Positions 8,906-17,469 of a stretch of 64,000 nt of DNA are shown piece after piece (positions within the stretch are counted from its first letter, which is position 1; every line of letters starts with the position of its first letter). Made by a program: the position numbers and the translations under genes. The notes under the pieces were generated by a model. The model was not told where the DNA came from. It ran no database searches and was given only the letters and a program-made list of their open reading frames with translations. This stretch comes from Pseudomonas sp. WJP1 (GTDB lineage Bacteria > Pseudomonadota > Gammaproteobacteria > Pseudomonadales > Pseudomonadaceae): the NCBI RefSeq assembly GCF_028471945.1, contig NZ_CP110128.1:6537001-6601000 (forward strand), in the 5' to 3' direction.

Positions 8906-9322
8906 ATGAAAGTCTGCGGCATCGAAATCAAGGGCAGCGAAGCAATCATCGCCGTGGCAGCTCTCGAGGGTTCCACTCCGAGCCACGTCGCGCTCGCCAC
9001 CAAGAAAATCGCCCTGGACGATGACGATGAAGCCGCCAACGTCAAAGTGTTTGCCGCTCAGGTCGCGTCCTTTGTTCGCGAGAATTCGATAGATCGAATC
9101 GCGATCAAGAAACGCAGCAAGAAAGGCGAATTCGCCGGTGGGCCGACCACGTTCAAGATCGAGGGCGTTTTTCAGTTGTTGGAGAGTTGCGAGGTGATGC
9201 TGTTGTCGCCGCAGACGATCAATGCCCAGGCCAAGAAGCATGGTTTTGAGCTGCCGGAAACGCTGAACAAGTATCAGCATGAGGCGTACAAGGCTGCCTG
9301 TTCGGCACTCCTGAAAAAGTGA
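8906..9322 (+). CDS. DUF3010 family protein
   Basis: 138 aa, cytoplasmic. It begins MKVCGIEIKGSEAIIAVAAL, resembling the first strand of an RNase H/actin-like nucleotide-binding fold (a glycine turn after two hydrophobic strands), and continues with a conserved KKRSKKGEFAGGPTTFKIEGV stretch. Function unknown. AAGGGATTC precedes the ATG by 7 bases. It follows the LprI-like gene by 59 bp and is followed by a REP doublet. Confidence 0.85.
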   Translation: MKVCGIEIKGSEAIIAVAALEGSTPSHVALATKKIALDDDDEAANVKVFAAQVASFVRENSIDRIAIKKRSKKGEFAGGPTTFKIEGVFQLLESCEVMLLSPQTINAQAKKHGFELPETLNKYQHEAYKAACSALLKK

Positions 9323-9333
9323 GTGCCACAAAA

Positions 9334-9430
9334 CCCTGTAGGAGCGAGGCTTGCCCGCGAAGAGGCCGGCACATACAGCATTGATGTTGGATGAGAGGAC
9401 GCCTTCGCGGGCAAGCCTCGCTCCTACAGG
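9334..9430. repeat. REP doublet (REPIN), GCTTGCCCGCGAA family
   Basis: Near-perfect inverted arms: CCCTGTAGGAGCGAGGCTTG.. at the left and ..CAAGCCTCGCTCCTACAGG at the right, separated by about 35 bp. It lies between the convergent ends of the DUF3010 gene and cdhR and could also stop transcription from both. Confidence 0.9.
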
Positions 9431-9443
9431 GGTTCTCGGATGT

Positions 9444-10388
9444 TCAGGCTTTGGCGGTCCGGCGATCCTCTCGCGGGCAGCGCTCGAACTTCGCCCGGTA
9501 GCTTCGGGTGAAATACGACGGCGATTCGAACCCGCAGGCAATACTCACCTCCAACACACTCATATCGGTCTGGCGCAGCAGCTGTCGGGCTTTCTCCAGC
9601 CTTAAGCGCAGGTAGAAATTACTTGGCGTGTCGTTCAGATGCAGGCGAAACAACCGCTCCAGCTGCCGCCGCGTCACCTTGATCGATTCCGCCAGTTCCA
9701 GCGTGCTCAGCGGCGGTTCGCTGTGTTGCTCCATTTCGCCGATCACGTGCACAAGCTTCTTGTTGCTGATGCCGTAACGCGTAGCGACTTCCATGCGCTG
9801 GTGGTCCTTGCGCGGGCGGATGCGCCCTAGCACGAACTGTTCGCTGACCTGGATCGCCAGTTCAGGGCCGTGGGCCTGGGCGATCAGATCCAGCATTAAA
9901 TCGATCGAGGCGGTGCCGCCCGCTGAGGTGATGCGCCGACGGTCGATTTCGAACAGCTCCTGAGTAACGCTCAGCTGCGGATAGGACTCCTTGAAGGCGT
10001 CGATGGCTTCCCAGTGCAGGGTCAGGCGATGACCATCGAGCAGGCCAGCTTCGGCGAGGATGAAACTTCCGGTGTCGATGGCGCCAAGGGTCACGCCTTC
10101 GTTGTCCAGGCGCCGCAGCCAGTGCTCCAGGGCCGGGGTGGCGAACTTCAGCGGTTCGAAGCCGGCGACCACCAATAACGTAGCGCCTTTTTTCAGTGGC
10201 TCCAGCGCCGCATCAGCGTTAACCGACATGCCGTTACTGGCCAGCACCGCCCCGCCATCGGCGCTCAGCACGTGCCAGCGATAAAGCTCGCCGCGAAAGC
10301 GATTGGCGACCCGCAACGGCTCGATGGCCGAGATGAATCCAATGGCCGAGAAACCCGGCATCAACAAGAAATAGAAATCCTGGGACAT
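9444..10388 (-). CDS. cdhR: Carnitine-catabolism transcriptional activator CdhR (GlxA/AraC family)
   Basis: 314 aa from the ATG at 10386-10388. Residues about 5-175 form a DJ-1/PfpI-like ligand-sensing domain (MPGFSAIGFISAIEPLRVANRF; GAIDTGSFILAEAGLL). Residues about 210-310 form an AraC double helix-turn-helix (LELAESIKVTRRQLERLFRLHL; SVLEVSIACGFESPSYFTRSYRAKF). In P. aeruginosa CdhR activates the carnitine dehydrogenase operon in response to carnitine. It is divergent from caiX across 208 bp, where its target site should lie. Confidence 0.9.
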   Translation of the reverse strand: MSQDFYFLLMPGFSAIGFISAIEPLRVANRFRGELYRWHVLSADGGAVLASNGMSVNADAALEPLKKGATLLVVAGFEPLKFATPALEHWLRRLDNEGVTLGAIDTGSFILAEAGLLDGHRLTLHWEAIDAFKESYPQLSVTQELFEIDRRRITSAGGTASIDLMLDLIAQAHGPELAIQVSEQFVLGRIRPRKDHQRMEVATRYGISNKKLVHVIGEMEQHSEPPLSTLELAESIKVTRRQLERLFRLHLNDTPSNFYLRLRLEKARQLLRQTDMSVLEVSIACGFESPSYFTRSYRAKFERCPREDRRTAKA

Positions 10389-10596
10389 GGAGCGCACTCG
10401 ATAGGCAGGTAACGAGAGGGCTGTAGCGTGATGACGGTGATACGCCACTTGCGACAAGCATTCAAGAGCACAGGTCGCTGCAGTGCAAGAGTCGGTCGCC
10501 GCAGTGCGCTTTCATGGCAGCTTAGCTGCGTAACGTGACATCACCGGCGCACAGACGACCGGACCCACAATAATGAAACTGCCGAGGAACCTGAGA
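10389..10596. promoter_or_regulatory. cdhR-caiX divergent control region
   Basis: 208 bp between divergent starts. It should contain the carnitine-responsive promoter bound by CdhR. By eye there is no convincing -35/-10 pair; a weak site cannot be excluded. Confidence 0.5.
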
Positions 10597-11541
10597 ATGA
10601 AACGACTGATCAGCAGCTGTGTTCTTGCACTCAGTGGTACCGCTTTGCTGAGCGCCAGTGTCATGGCAGCCGAACCGGCGTCGTGCCAGAACGTGCGCAT
10701 GGGCGTGGTGAACTGGACCGACGTGATCGCGACCAGTGCGATGACCCAGGTATTGCTCGACGGCCTCGGCTACAGCACCAAACAAACCAGCGCTTCCCAG
10801 CAGATCATCTTTGCCGGGATCCGCGATCAGCGCCTGGACCTGTTCCTGGGTTACTGGAACCCGCTGATGACCCAGACCATCACCCCGTTCGTCGACGCCA
10901 ACCAGGTCAAGGTGCTTGAAGCGCCAAGCCTCAAAGACGCCCGCGCCACCCTCGCCGTGCCGACCTACCTGGCTGACAAGGGCCTGAAAACCTTCGCCGA
11001 CATCGCCAAGTTCGAAAAAGAGCTGGGCGGCAAGATCTACGGCATCGAGCCAGGTTCGGGCGCCAACACCCAGATCAAGGCGATGATTGCCAAGAACCAG
11101 TTCGGCCTCGGCAAGTTCCAGCTGGTCGAATCCAGCGAAGCCGGCATGCTCGCCGCCGTCGATCGCGCCGTGCGCCGCAAGGAAGCCGTAGTGTTCTTCG
11201 GCTGGGCGCCGCACCCGATGAACGTCAACGTGCAGATGACTTACCTCACCGGCAGCGAAGATGCCCTGGGCCCGAACGAAGGCATGGCCACGGTCTGGAC
11301 TGTGACCGCGCCGACCTACGCCGAACAGTGCCCGAACATCGGTCGCCTACTGAGCAACCTGACCTTCACCGCCGAAGACGAGAGCCGGATGATGCAGCCG
11401 CTGCTCGATCACAAGGACGCCTTCGAATCGGCCAAGCAGTGGCTGAAAGATCATCCGCAAGACAAGCAACGCTGGCTCGAGGGCGTGACCACTTTCGATG
11501 GCAAGCCGGCGGCTGAAAACCTGAAGCTGACCACCAAGTAA
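10597..11541 (+). CDS. caiX: Carnitine-binding periplasmic protein CaiX (ABC transporter)
   Basis: 314 aa. The ATG at 10597 is preferred over an in-frame ATG at 10573 because GAGGAA stands 8 bases before it and the product then starts with a proper signal peptide (MKRLISSCVLALSGTALLSASVMAA). The mature part is an OpuAC-type binding protein with the aromatic cage pattern of quaternary-amine binders (MGVVNWTDVIATSAM; FLGYWNPLMT; FFGWAPHPMN). In P. aeruginosa CaiX delivers carnitine to the CbcVW transporter, whose genes lie at 20.6-22.6 kb. It heads the carnitine operon and is followed by a stable hairpin. Confidence 0.93.
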   Translation: MKRLISSCVLALSGTALLSASVMAAEPASCQNVRMGVVNWTDVIATSAMTQVLLDGLGYSTKQTSASQQIIFAGIRDQRLDLFLGYWNPLMTQTITPFVDANQVKVLEAPSLKDARATLAVPTYLADKGLKTFADIAKFEKELGGKIYGIEPGSGANTQIKAMIAKNQFGLGKFQLVESSEAGMLAAVDRAVRRKEAVVFFGWAPHPMNVNVQMTYLTGSEDALGPNEGMATVWTVTAPTYAEQCPNIGRLLSNLTFTAEDESRMMQPLLDHKDAFESAKQWLKDHPQDKQRWLEGVTTFDGKPAAENLKLTTK

Positions 11542-11560
11542 CCCTGAACTGAACCACCGC

Positions 11561-11584
11561 TTCGCAGCCCGACCGGGCTGCGAA
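11561..11584 (+). other. Stable hairpin between caiX and cdhC
   Basis: TTCGCAGCCC-GACC-GGGCTGCGAA: ten perfect base pairs, four-base loop, no following T run. It is placed just after the binding-protein gene, where such hairpins usually protect the upstream message from 3' decay and so raise the ratio of binding protein to downstream enzymes. Confidence 0.7.
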
Positions 11585-11615
11585 TGGGACCACCACGCCT
11601 GAAGGAAACCGCCAA

Positions 11616-12503
11616 ATGAACCACGACGTCATCATCACCTGCGCACTCACCGGTGCTGGCGACACGACCGCCAAGAGCCCACACGTGCCGGTCACCCCGA
11701 AACAAATTGCCGCGGCCGCAGTGGAAGCCGCGAAGGCCGGCGCCACCGTGGTCCACTGCCACGTTCGCGACCCGCAAACCGGCAAGTTCAGCCGTGACGT
11801 GGCGCTGTACCGCGAAGTGATGGAGCGCATCCGCGAAGCCGACGTCGACATCATCGTCAACCTGACCGCTGGCATGGGCGGCGACCTCGAAATCGGCGCT
11901 GGCGAGAACCCGATGGAGTTCGGCCCGAACACTGACCTGGTCGGCCCGCTGACCCGTCTGGCCCACGTTGAAGAATTGCTGCCGGAAATCTGCACCCTCG
12001 ATTGCGGCACCCTGAACTTCGGTGATGGCGACACCATTTACGTCTCCACCCCGGCGCAGCTGCGTGCTGGCGCCAAGCGTATTCAAGAGCTGGGCGTTAA
12101 GCCTGAGCTGGAGATTTTCGACACCGGTCACCTGTGGTTCGCCAAGCAGATGATCAAGGAAGGCCTGCTCGACAACCCGCTGTTCCAGCTGTGCCTGGGC
12201 ATCCCGTGGGGAGCGCCGGCCGACACCACCACCATGAAAGCCATGGTCGACAACCTGCCGGCCGATGCGGTCTGGGCCGGTTTCGGTATCGGCCGCATGC
12301 AGATGCCGATGGCGGCACAAGCCGTGCTGCTGGGCGGCAACGTGCGGGTCGGCCTGGAAGACAACCTGTGGCTGGACAAGGGCGTCCTGGCGACCAACGG
12401 CCAACTGGTCGAACGCGCCGGCGAAATCCTCAGCCGCCTCGGCGCCCGGGTCCTGACCCCGGCGGAAGGCCGCAAGAAGATGGGCCTGAAACAGCGCGGT
12501 TAA
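11616..12503 (+). CDS. cdhC: 3-dehydrocarnitine cleavage enzyme (BKACE family)
   Basis: 295 aa, full length for the beta-keto acid cleavage enzymes (DUF849). The zinc-site motif [13 protein letters not shown] and the NLTAGMGG loop are present. The family condenses a beta-keto acid with acetyl-CoA; the P. aeruginosa relative next to caiX turns 3-dehydrocarnitine plus acetyl-CoA into betainyl-CoA plus acetoacetate. Position directly after caiX and before carnitine dehydrogenase supports the same step. GAAGGAAACC precedes the ATG. Confidence 0.92.
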   Translation: MNHDVIITCALTGAGDTTAKSPHVPVTPKQIAAAAVEAAKAGATVVHCHVRDPQTGKFSRDVALYREVMERIREADVDIIVNLTAGMGGDLEIGAGENPMEFGPNTDLVGPLTRLAHVEELLPEICTLDCGTLNFGDGDTIYVSTPAQLRAGAKRIQELGVKPELEIFDTGHLWFAKQMIKEGLLDNPLFQLCLGIPWGAPADTTTMKAMVDNLPADAVWAGFGIGRMQMPMAAQAVLLGGNVRVGLEDNLWLDKGVLATNGQLVERAGEILSRLGARVLTPAEGRKKMGLKQRG

Positions 12504-12517
12504 ACCCACACGCAGAA

Positions 12518-12608
12518 CCCTGTAGGAGCGAGCATGCTCGCGAAAAAGGTACAGCCGACGCCACTCAGCGACTGGAATACCATCGCGAGCAGGCTCGCTC
12601 CTACAGGG
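12518..12608. repeat. REP doublet (REPIN) inside the carnitine operon
   Basis: Arms CCTGTAGGAGCGAGCATGCT and AGCAGGCTCGCTCCTACAGG flank about 30 bp in the cdhC-cdhA gap. The two arms differ in the central variable part (GCATGC against GCAGGC). Confidence 0.88.
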
Positions 12609-12635
12609 ATTCACCGAACTCTTTAGGACGTGACC

Positions 12636-13601
12636 ATGAGCTTTATCACCGAAATCAAAACCTTCGCAGCCCTGGGCAGCGGTGTCATCGGCAGCGGCTG
12701 GGTATCCCGCGCCCTCGCCCACGGCCTCGACGTGGTGGCTTGGGATCCGGCGCCTGGCGCCGAAGCCGCCCTGCGCAAACGCGTCGCCAATGCCTGGGGC
12801 GCGCTGGAGAAACAAGGCCTGGCGCCCGGCGCCTCGCAGGATCGCCTGCGCTTTGTCGCGACCATCGAAGAGTGTGTGCGCGATGCCGATTTCATCCAGG
12901 AAAGCGCACCTGAACGCCTTGAACTGAAACTGGAACTGCACAGCAAAATCAGTGCCGCGGCCAAACCCGATGCCTTGATCGGCTCCAGTACCTCCGGCCT
13001 GCTGCCAAGCGAGTTCTACGAGAGCTCGACCCACCCGGAGCGCTGCGTGGTCGGGCACCCGTTCAACCCGGTTTACCTATTGCCATTGGTGGAAGTGGTT
13101 GGCGGCAAGAACACCGCCCCCGAAGCTGTGCAGGCGGCAATGAAAGTCTACGAATCCCTCGGCATGCGCCCTTTGCATGTGCGCAAGGAAGTACCAGGTT
13201 TCATCGCCGACCGCCTGCTCGAAGCGCTGTGGCGCGAGGCGCTACACCTGGTTAACGATGGTGTAGCGACAACCGGCGAAATCGACGACGCGATTCGTTT
13301 TGGCGCGGGTCTGCGCTGGTCATTCATGGGCACGTTCCTGACCTATACCCTGGCTGGCGGTGACGCCGGTATGCGTCACTTCATGGCACAGTTCGGCCCG
13401 GCCTTGCAGTTGCCTTGGACTTATCTGCCGGCACCTGAATTGACCGAAAAACTGATCGACGATGTGGTGGATGGCACCAGCGATCAATTGGGCAAACACA
13501 GCATTTCGGCGCTGGAGCGCTATCGTGATGACTGCCTGCTGGCGGTGCTGGAGGCGGTGAAGACCACCAAAGAGAAGCATGGGATGGCCTTCAGCGAGTA
13601 A
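12636..13601 (+). CDS. cdhA: L-carnitine dehydrogenase
   Basis: 321 aa, the usual size for this enzyme (also called lcdH). A Rossmann NAD site is at residues about 8-35 ([19 protein letters not shown], then an acidic residue in AWDP), followed by the 3-hydroxyacyl-CoA dehydrogenase-like [18 protein letters not shown] motif. It oxidises L-carnitine to 3-dehydrocarnitine with NAD. Start ATG at 12636 is preferred over GTG at 12630 because AGGA is 8 bases away and the family starts MSF. Gaps around it contain REP elements, but strand and order keep it in the operon. Confidence 0.94.
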   Translation: MSFITEIKTFAALGSGVIGSGWVSRALAHGLDVVAWDPAPGAEAALRKRVANAWGALEKQGLAPGASQDRLRFVATIEECVRDADFIQESAPERLELKLELHSKISAAAKPDALIGSSTSGLLPSEFYESSTHPERCVVGHPFNPVYLLPLVEVVGGKNTAPEAVQAAMKVYESLGMRPLHVRKEVPGFIADRLLEALWREALHLVNDGVATTGEIDDAIRFGAGLRWSFMGTFLTYTLAGGDAGMRHFMAQFGPALQLPWTYLPAPELTEKLIDDVVDGTSDQLGKHSISALERYRDDCLLAVLEAVKTTKEKHGMAFSE

Positions 13602-13621
13602 TCAGACCGCAGGCCCGGCCC

Positions 13622-13687
13622 CATCGCCAGCAGGCTGGCTCCCACAGGAGAACGCTTACCAATGTGGGAGCCAGCCTGCTGGCGATG
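13622..13687. repeat. REP doublet between cdhA and cdhB
   Basis: A perfect 25-bp inverted repeat (CATCGCCAGCAGGCTGGCTC.. with its exact complement) around a 16-bp centre. It belongs to the GCTGGCGATG subfamily, unlike the neighbouring REP doublet at 12518. Confidence 0.9.
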
Positions 13688-13725
13688 ACGGCATTCCAAT
13701 CACCCTCTGTTCTGGATCAGCCATC

Positions 13726-14202
13726 ATGCCCGCACTCACCACCTACCAAACCAAAATCATCCCCGACTGGGTCGACTACAACGGCCACCTGCGCGACGCC
13801 TTCTACCTGCTGATCTTCAGCTACGCCACCGACGCGCTGATGGATCGTCTCGGCCTGGACAGTAACAGCCGCGAAGCCAGCGGTAACTCGCTGTTCACCC
13901 TCGAACTGCACCTTAACTACCTGCATGAAGTAAAACTCGACGCCGATGTCGAAGTACACACCCAGATCATCGCCCACGACAGCAAACGCCTGCACCTCTA
14001 TCACAGCCTGCATCTGGTGGGTGATGCGAAGGAACTGGCAGGCAATGAGCAAATGCTCTTGCACGTCGACCTTGCGGGACCACGATCTGCGCCGTTCAGC
14101 GAACTATCGTTGAGCCGCCTGCAAGCCATGGTTGCCGAGCAGGCGGACCTGCCAACTCCCGAGTACATCGGCCGAGTGATCGCATTACCGCCAAAAAAAT
14201 AA
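13726..14202 (+). CDS. cdhB: Betainyl-CoA thioesterase (hotdog fold)
   Basis: 158 aa. The motif DYNGHLRDAFYLLIFSYATDALM is the catalytic helix of 4-hydroxybenzoyl-CoA-type thioesterases (Asp in D-Y-N-G-H). In the carnitine pathway it releases glycine betaine from betainyl-CoA. The ATG at 13726 gives the family start (PALTTYQTKIIPDWVDYNGH). It is 12 bp before the dioxygenase gene, so the two are surely cotranscribed. Confidence 0.9.
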   Translation: MPALTTYQTKIIPDWVDYNGHLRDAFYLLIFSYATDALMDRLGLDSNSREASGNSLFTLELHLNYLHEVKLDADVEVHTQIIAHDSKRLHLYHSLHLVGDAKELAGNEQMLLHVDLAGPRSAPFSELSLSRLQAMVAEQADLPTPEYIGRVIALPPKK

Positions 14203-14214
14203 CAAGGAGATCCC

Positions 14215-15378
14215 ATGAACACCGCCGCCGCTTTTGCCGACTTCCGTACTTATCCGTTGATCAGCGCGCTGGCAGGCGTGCAGGCCATGGCGGATCGTGT
14301 CCTGGTGAAGTGGGCCGACAACCGCGTCAGCCCCTTCCACCACCCATGGCTGCGGGACAACTGCCCGTGCCCGCAATGCGTCTACACGGTGACTCGCGAA
14401 CAGGTACTGGAAATCGTCGATGTGCCGCAAAACCTGATGCCTGTCCAGACCAGTATCGATGCTGAAGGCTGCCTGAACGTGCAGTGGCAGGATGGCCACC
14501 TCAGCCGCTTCGACCCTGGCTGGCTGCGCGCCCATGCCTACGACGACGAGTCCCGCGCCGAGCGCCTGGCAGCCAAACCCAAACCCAGGCTTTGGCGCAG
14601 TGATTTGCAGTTGCCGGTGTTCGAGTATCAAGCGCTGATGAACGACAACCAGGCGCTGCTGCAATGGCTGCTGGCGGTGCGCGACACCGGCCTGACCCAG
14701 GTCCGTGGCGTACCCACCGAGCCCGGCTCGCTGAAGCTGGTCGCGCAGCGCATTTCCTTCATCCGCGAGAGCAATTTCGGTGTGTTGTTCAACGTGCAAT
14801 CCAAGGCCGATGCCGACAGCAACGCCTACACCGCTTTCAACCTGCCGTTGCACAGCGATCTGCCAACCCGCGAGTTGCAACCGGGGCTGCAATTCCTGCA
14901 TTGCCTGGTCAACGATGCCGAGGGGGGCGAGAGCATTTTCGTCGACGGCTTTGCCATCGCCGAAGCGTTACGCCAGGAGGACCCCGAGTCGTTCCAGAGC
15001 CTCTGCGAGATTCCCGTGGAATTCCGTAACAAGGACCGCCACAGCGACTACCGATGCCTGGCACCGATCATCGCCCTGGATGCCTTGGGGCAGGTGTCGG
15101 AAATCCGTATGGCGAACTTTCTGCGCGGGCCGTTCGATGCGTCGGTGGAGCAGATGCCCAAGCTGTATTGCGCCTATCGCCGCTTCATAGCGATGACGCG
15201 TGAGCCTCGCTTCAGGCTGATGCAAAGGCTCAATCCGGGTGAGCTCTGGTGCTTCGACAACCGCCGCACCCTGCATGCCCGTAACGCCTTCGATCCAGCA
15301 ACCGGGGCGCGGCATTTCCAGGGCTGTTATGTGGATCGCGATGAGTTGTTGTCGCGCATTTTGGTGTTGCAACGCTAG
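14215..15378 (+). CDS. Gamma-butyrobetaine dioxygenase-like Fe(II)/2-oxoglutarate enzyme
   Basis: 387 aa, matching gamma-butyrobetaine hydroxylase. The N-terminal zinc-binding domain shows WLRDNCPCPQCVY. The TauD-like catalytic domain has H-x-D in LPLHSDLPTRE and the distal His in CFDNRRTLHARNAF with the 2-oxoglutarate Arg (RTLHAR / GARHFQ). It would hydroxylate gamma-butyrobetaine to L-carnitine, feeding the operon it closes. A role on another trimethylammonium acid is possible. AAGGAG stands 7 bases before the ATG. Confidence 0.88.
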   Translation: MNTAAAFADFRTYPLISALAGVQAMADRVLVKWADNRVSPFHHPWLRDNCPCPQCVYTVTREQVLEIVDVPQNLMPVQTSIDAEGCLNVQWQDGHLSRFDPGWLRAHAYDDESRAERLAAKPKPRLWRSDLQLPVFEYQALMNDNQALLQWLLAVRDTGLTQVRGVPTEPGSLKLVAQRISFIRESNFGVLFNVQSKADADSNAYTAFNLPLHSDLPTRELQPGLQFLHCLVNDAEGGESIFVDGFAIAEALRQEDPESFQSLCEIPVEFRNKDRHSDYRCLAPIIALDALGQVSEIRMANFLRGPFDASVEQMPKLYCAYRRFIAMTREPRFRLMQRLNPGELWCFDNRRTLHARNAFDPATGARHFQGCYVDRDELLSRILVLQR

Positions 15379-15394
15379 ACCGAGTCATCGTTCT

Positions 15395-15483
15395 TCGCGG
15401 GCAAGCCTCGCTCCTACAGGATTTTCGTCGTTCGACAATTATGTAAACAACACAACCCCTGTAGGAGCGAGGCTTGCCCGCGA
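15395..15483. repeat. REP doublet after the carnitine operon
   Basis: Inverted arms TCGCGGGCAAGCCTCGCTCC and GGAGCGAGGCTTGCCCGCGA separated by about 37 bp, in the orientation opposite to most doublets here (tails point inward). Confidence 0.88.
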
Positions 15484-15517
15484 TGGCTTCCGAACAGACA
15501 ACACAAAATCCACAGAT

Positions 15518-15640
15518 AAAAAAAGCCCCGATCAAGCCGTGACAGGATCGAGGCAGAGGGTACTGTTGAGGAGCTGCCGCGGGAAGGTGACCAAACCCTC
15601 GTGAAGCAAGCTGGGTCCAGTGTGCCGGTTCTCATCGCCG
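15518..15640 (-). ncRNA. Candidate small RNA with strong terminator
   Basis: Read on the minus strand the region ends in GCCTCGATC - 12 nt - GATCGGGGC (nine pairs, one G-U) followed by seven T (complement of 15518-15524), a good intrinsic terminator. No minus-strand gene precedes it: gbdR ends at 16134 and a plus-strand gene lies between. Just upstream a second hairpin is closed by GAGGGT/ACCCTC (15595-15600 with 15556-15561), whose loop exposes CACCTTCCC and GCTCCTC, anti-Shine-Dalgarno-like C-rich stretches common in Hfq-type small RNAs. A possible -35 (TTGACT, complement of 15669-15674) lies upstream with a weak -10. The 5' end is a guess. Confidence 0.42.
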
Positions 15641-15765
15641 GTAAATAGCCCGAAAACGACCTGCTCATAGTCAATGTTGCCATTACGACAAATCGCCCTT
15701 GCCGCCACTGCGTGCCACTACCAGAATCGAACCACGACACCATTCCCAGAAGAAGGATTCGCGTC

Positions 15766-16032
15766 ATGATGCACGCTGATTTGATAGACCAGGAAGACCT
15801 GTTGGGCCAACTCAAGTCATTGGGCTTTCAAGTGCCGAGTGGCGCCACGGCCGAGCAGGCGTGTGAGTTTGCTGTGCGAGGTTTGAACAACGAGCGGGCC
15901 ATCGTGCTGCGCACCATGGTCAAGCAGATGTACACCAGCAGCGCGACGATCCTGCCGGCTGTGCGCCAGGCCATCGACAAGCAATTGCTGCCAGCGTTGG
16001 CGGAATATCAACAAAGTCACGTCGCCCGTTAA
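15766..16032 (+). CDS. Small conserved hypothetical protein
   Basis: 88 aa, MMHADLIDQEDLLGQLKSLGF onward, mostly helical, no cysteines, no signal peptide or membrane helix. GAAGGATTC stands 6-8 bases before the ATG at 15766. I do not recognise a domain. It is isolated between a candidate small RNA and gbdR on opposite strands, so it is probably its own transcription unit. Confidence 0.7.
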   Translation: MMHADLIDQEDLLGQLKSLGFQVPSGATAEQACEFAVRGLNNERAIVLRTMVKQMYTSSATILPAVRQAIDKQLLPALAEYQQSHVAR

Positions 16033-16038
16033 AACCAA

Positions 16039-16118
16039 TCGCGGGCAAGCCCGCTCCCACAGGTACAGCGCCGGTTCGAAAATGGCGCATTTCCTGTGGG
16101 AGCGGGCTTGCCCGCGAT
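16039..16118. repeat. REP doublet between the small gene and gbdR
   Basis: Arms TCGCGGGCAAGCCCGCTCCC and GGGAGCGGGCTTGCCCGCGA flank about 30 bp, located between convergent gene ends. Confidence 0.9.
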
Positions 16119-16133
16119 GAATGCAACTCGGTT

Positions 16134-17237
16134 TTAGAGCCTTACGCTAGCGAAAGTCGACTCATTACGCGCCTGACTCAACGCCGACAACGGCCCGGAC
16201 AACGGCGACAGCACCAAGGCCTGCGGCAGCGGCATCATCGCCACTTGTTGCGTAGTGTTGGAACCTACACGCTCATCGCGCGGCGGAATGCCGAAGTATT
16301 CGCGGTAGCACTTGGAGAAGTGCGGCGTGGACACGAAGCCACACACCGACGCCACTTCGATGATCGACATCGGCGTTTGCTTGAGCAGTTGCCGAGCGCG
16401 GATCAAGCGCAGCTTCAGGTAGTACCGCGAAGGCGAACAATGCAGGTACTTCTGGAACAGCCGCTCGAGCTGACGACGAGACACGGCGACGTACACCGCC
16501 AGTTCGTCGAGGTCGATCGGCTCTTCGAGGTTGGCTTCCATCAGCGCGACGATTTCCTGCAACTTCGGCTGGTTGGTGCCGAGCATGTGCTTGAGCGGTA
16601 CGCGCTGGTGATCCTGTTCGTTGCGGATGCGCTCGTAGACGAACATCTCCGAGATCGCGGCGGACAGTTCACGACCGTGATCGCGGCTGATCAGGTGCAG
16701 CATCATGTCCAGCGGCGCGGTGCCACCGGAGCTGGTGAAACGGTTACGGTCGAGGGTGAACAGACGGGTACTCATGGCTACCCGCGGAAACGCTTCCTGC
16801 ATCGCCGCCAGGCATTCCCAGTGCACGCTGCAATCGAACCCGTCCAGCAGGCCGGCGCACGCCAGGGCCCAGCTGCCGGTGCAGACCGCGCCCAGGCGAC
16901 GGGACTGACGCGCCTGGCTCTGCAGCCATGAAACGTGTTCACGGGTAACAGTGCGCTGAATGCCGATACCGCCGCAGACGATCACGGTGTCCATGGGAGG
17001 CGCTTTGTGCATGGAGGCGTCGGGGGTGATTTGCAGACCGTCACTGGCCCAGACTTGACCGCCATCGACGGTGAGGGTGGTCCAGCGATACAGCTCGCGG
17101 CCGGACAACTGGTTGGCCATGCGCAGTGGTTCGACTGCGGAAGCCAGGGAAATCAGCGTGAAATTGTCCAGCAGCAGAAAGCCGATGGATTGAGGCGCAC
17201 GGTTCTGGGGTTGGGCCCCGGAGTTGAACGTCGTCAT
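16134..17237 (-). CDS. gbdR: Glycine betaine/dimethylglycine-responsive activator GbdR
   Basis: 367 aa, the length of GbdR. Residues about 18-190 are the DJ-1/PfpI-like sensing domain (IGFLLLDNFTLISLASAVEPLRMAN; GAVCTGSWALACAGLLDG); residues about 225-330 the AraC DNA-binding part (LDELAVYVAVSRRQLERLFQKYL; IIEVASVCGFVSTPHFSKCYREYFG). In pseudomonads GbdR turns on the gbc, dgc, sox, sda and cbc genes when betaine or dimethylglycine is present, so it likely controls much of this window. It is paralogous to CdhR at 9.4 kb. A sigma54-like element lies about 200 bp upstream. Confidence 0.94.
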   Translation of the reverse strand: MTTFNSGAQPQNRAPQSIGFLLLDNFTLISLASAVEPLRMANQLSGRELYRWTTLTVDGGQVWASDGLQITPDASMHKAPPMDTVIVCGGIGIQRTVTREHVSWLQSQARQSRRLGAVCTGSWALACAGLLDGFDCSVHWECLAAMQEAFPRVAMSTRLFTLDRNRFTSSGGTAPLDMMLHLISRDHGRELSAAISEMFVYERIRNEQDHQRVPLKHMLGTNQPKLQEIVALMEANLEEPIDLDELAVYVAVSRRQLERLFQKYLHCSPSRYYLKLRLIRARQLLKQTPMSIIEVASVCGFVSTPHFSKCYREYFGIPPRDERVGSNTTQQVAMMPLPQALVLSPLSGPLSALSQARNESTFASVRL

Positions 17238-17445
17238 CGCGGTATCTCCTCACACAAAGCGGGTGATGGCCTCAGGCGGAGGCTCTTGTTATTGCCATCG
17301 TTCTCGCGTGGGAGACGGGCTTTGTAATGACAGAGCAATTGCCATGCCTAAATTTGATTGCGTGTTCAATAACTCCTAAAAACGACGTCGGAATGTGTCT
17401 ATATATGACGCGCAGGGAGTAGGGGTTATAAGTGCCATCAATGGC

Positions 17446-17460
17446 GGCAAGTGCTCTGCC
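17446..17460 (-). promoter_or_regulatory. Possible sigma54 (-24/-12) promoter of gbdR
   Basis: On the minus strand the bases read GGCAG-AGCAC-TTGCC, that is GG and GC dinucleotides separated by exactly ten bases with TT before GC, close to the sigma54 consensus GGCAC-N5-TTGC. The start site would be about 200 bases before the gbdR ATG. In P. syringae and P. aeruginosa gbdR expression has been linked to the sigma54 activators NtrC and CbrB, which fits. Confidence 0.5.
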
Positions 17461-17469
17461 CCGTTGCGT

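Noticed and set aside
8636..9541. A 301-codon minus-strand frame over the LprI-like and DUF3010 genes.
   Set aside because: It crosses a REP doublet and two plus-strand genes with good starts and signal peptide.
10389..10461. Upstream extension of cdhR using a TTG at 10457.
   Set aside because: No ribosome site; the ATG at 10388 matches the start of GlxA-type regulators.
13579..13725. In-frame upstream extension of cdhB back into cdhA and the REP doublet.
   Set aside because: It would translate a REP element; the ATG at 13726 gives the family N terminus.
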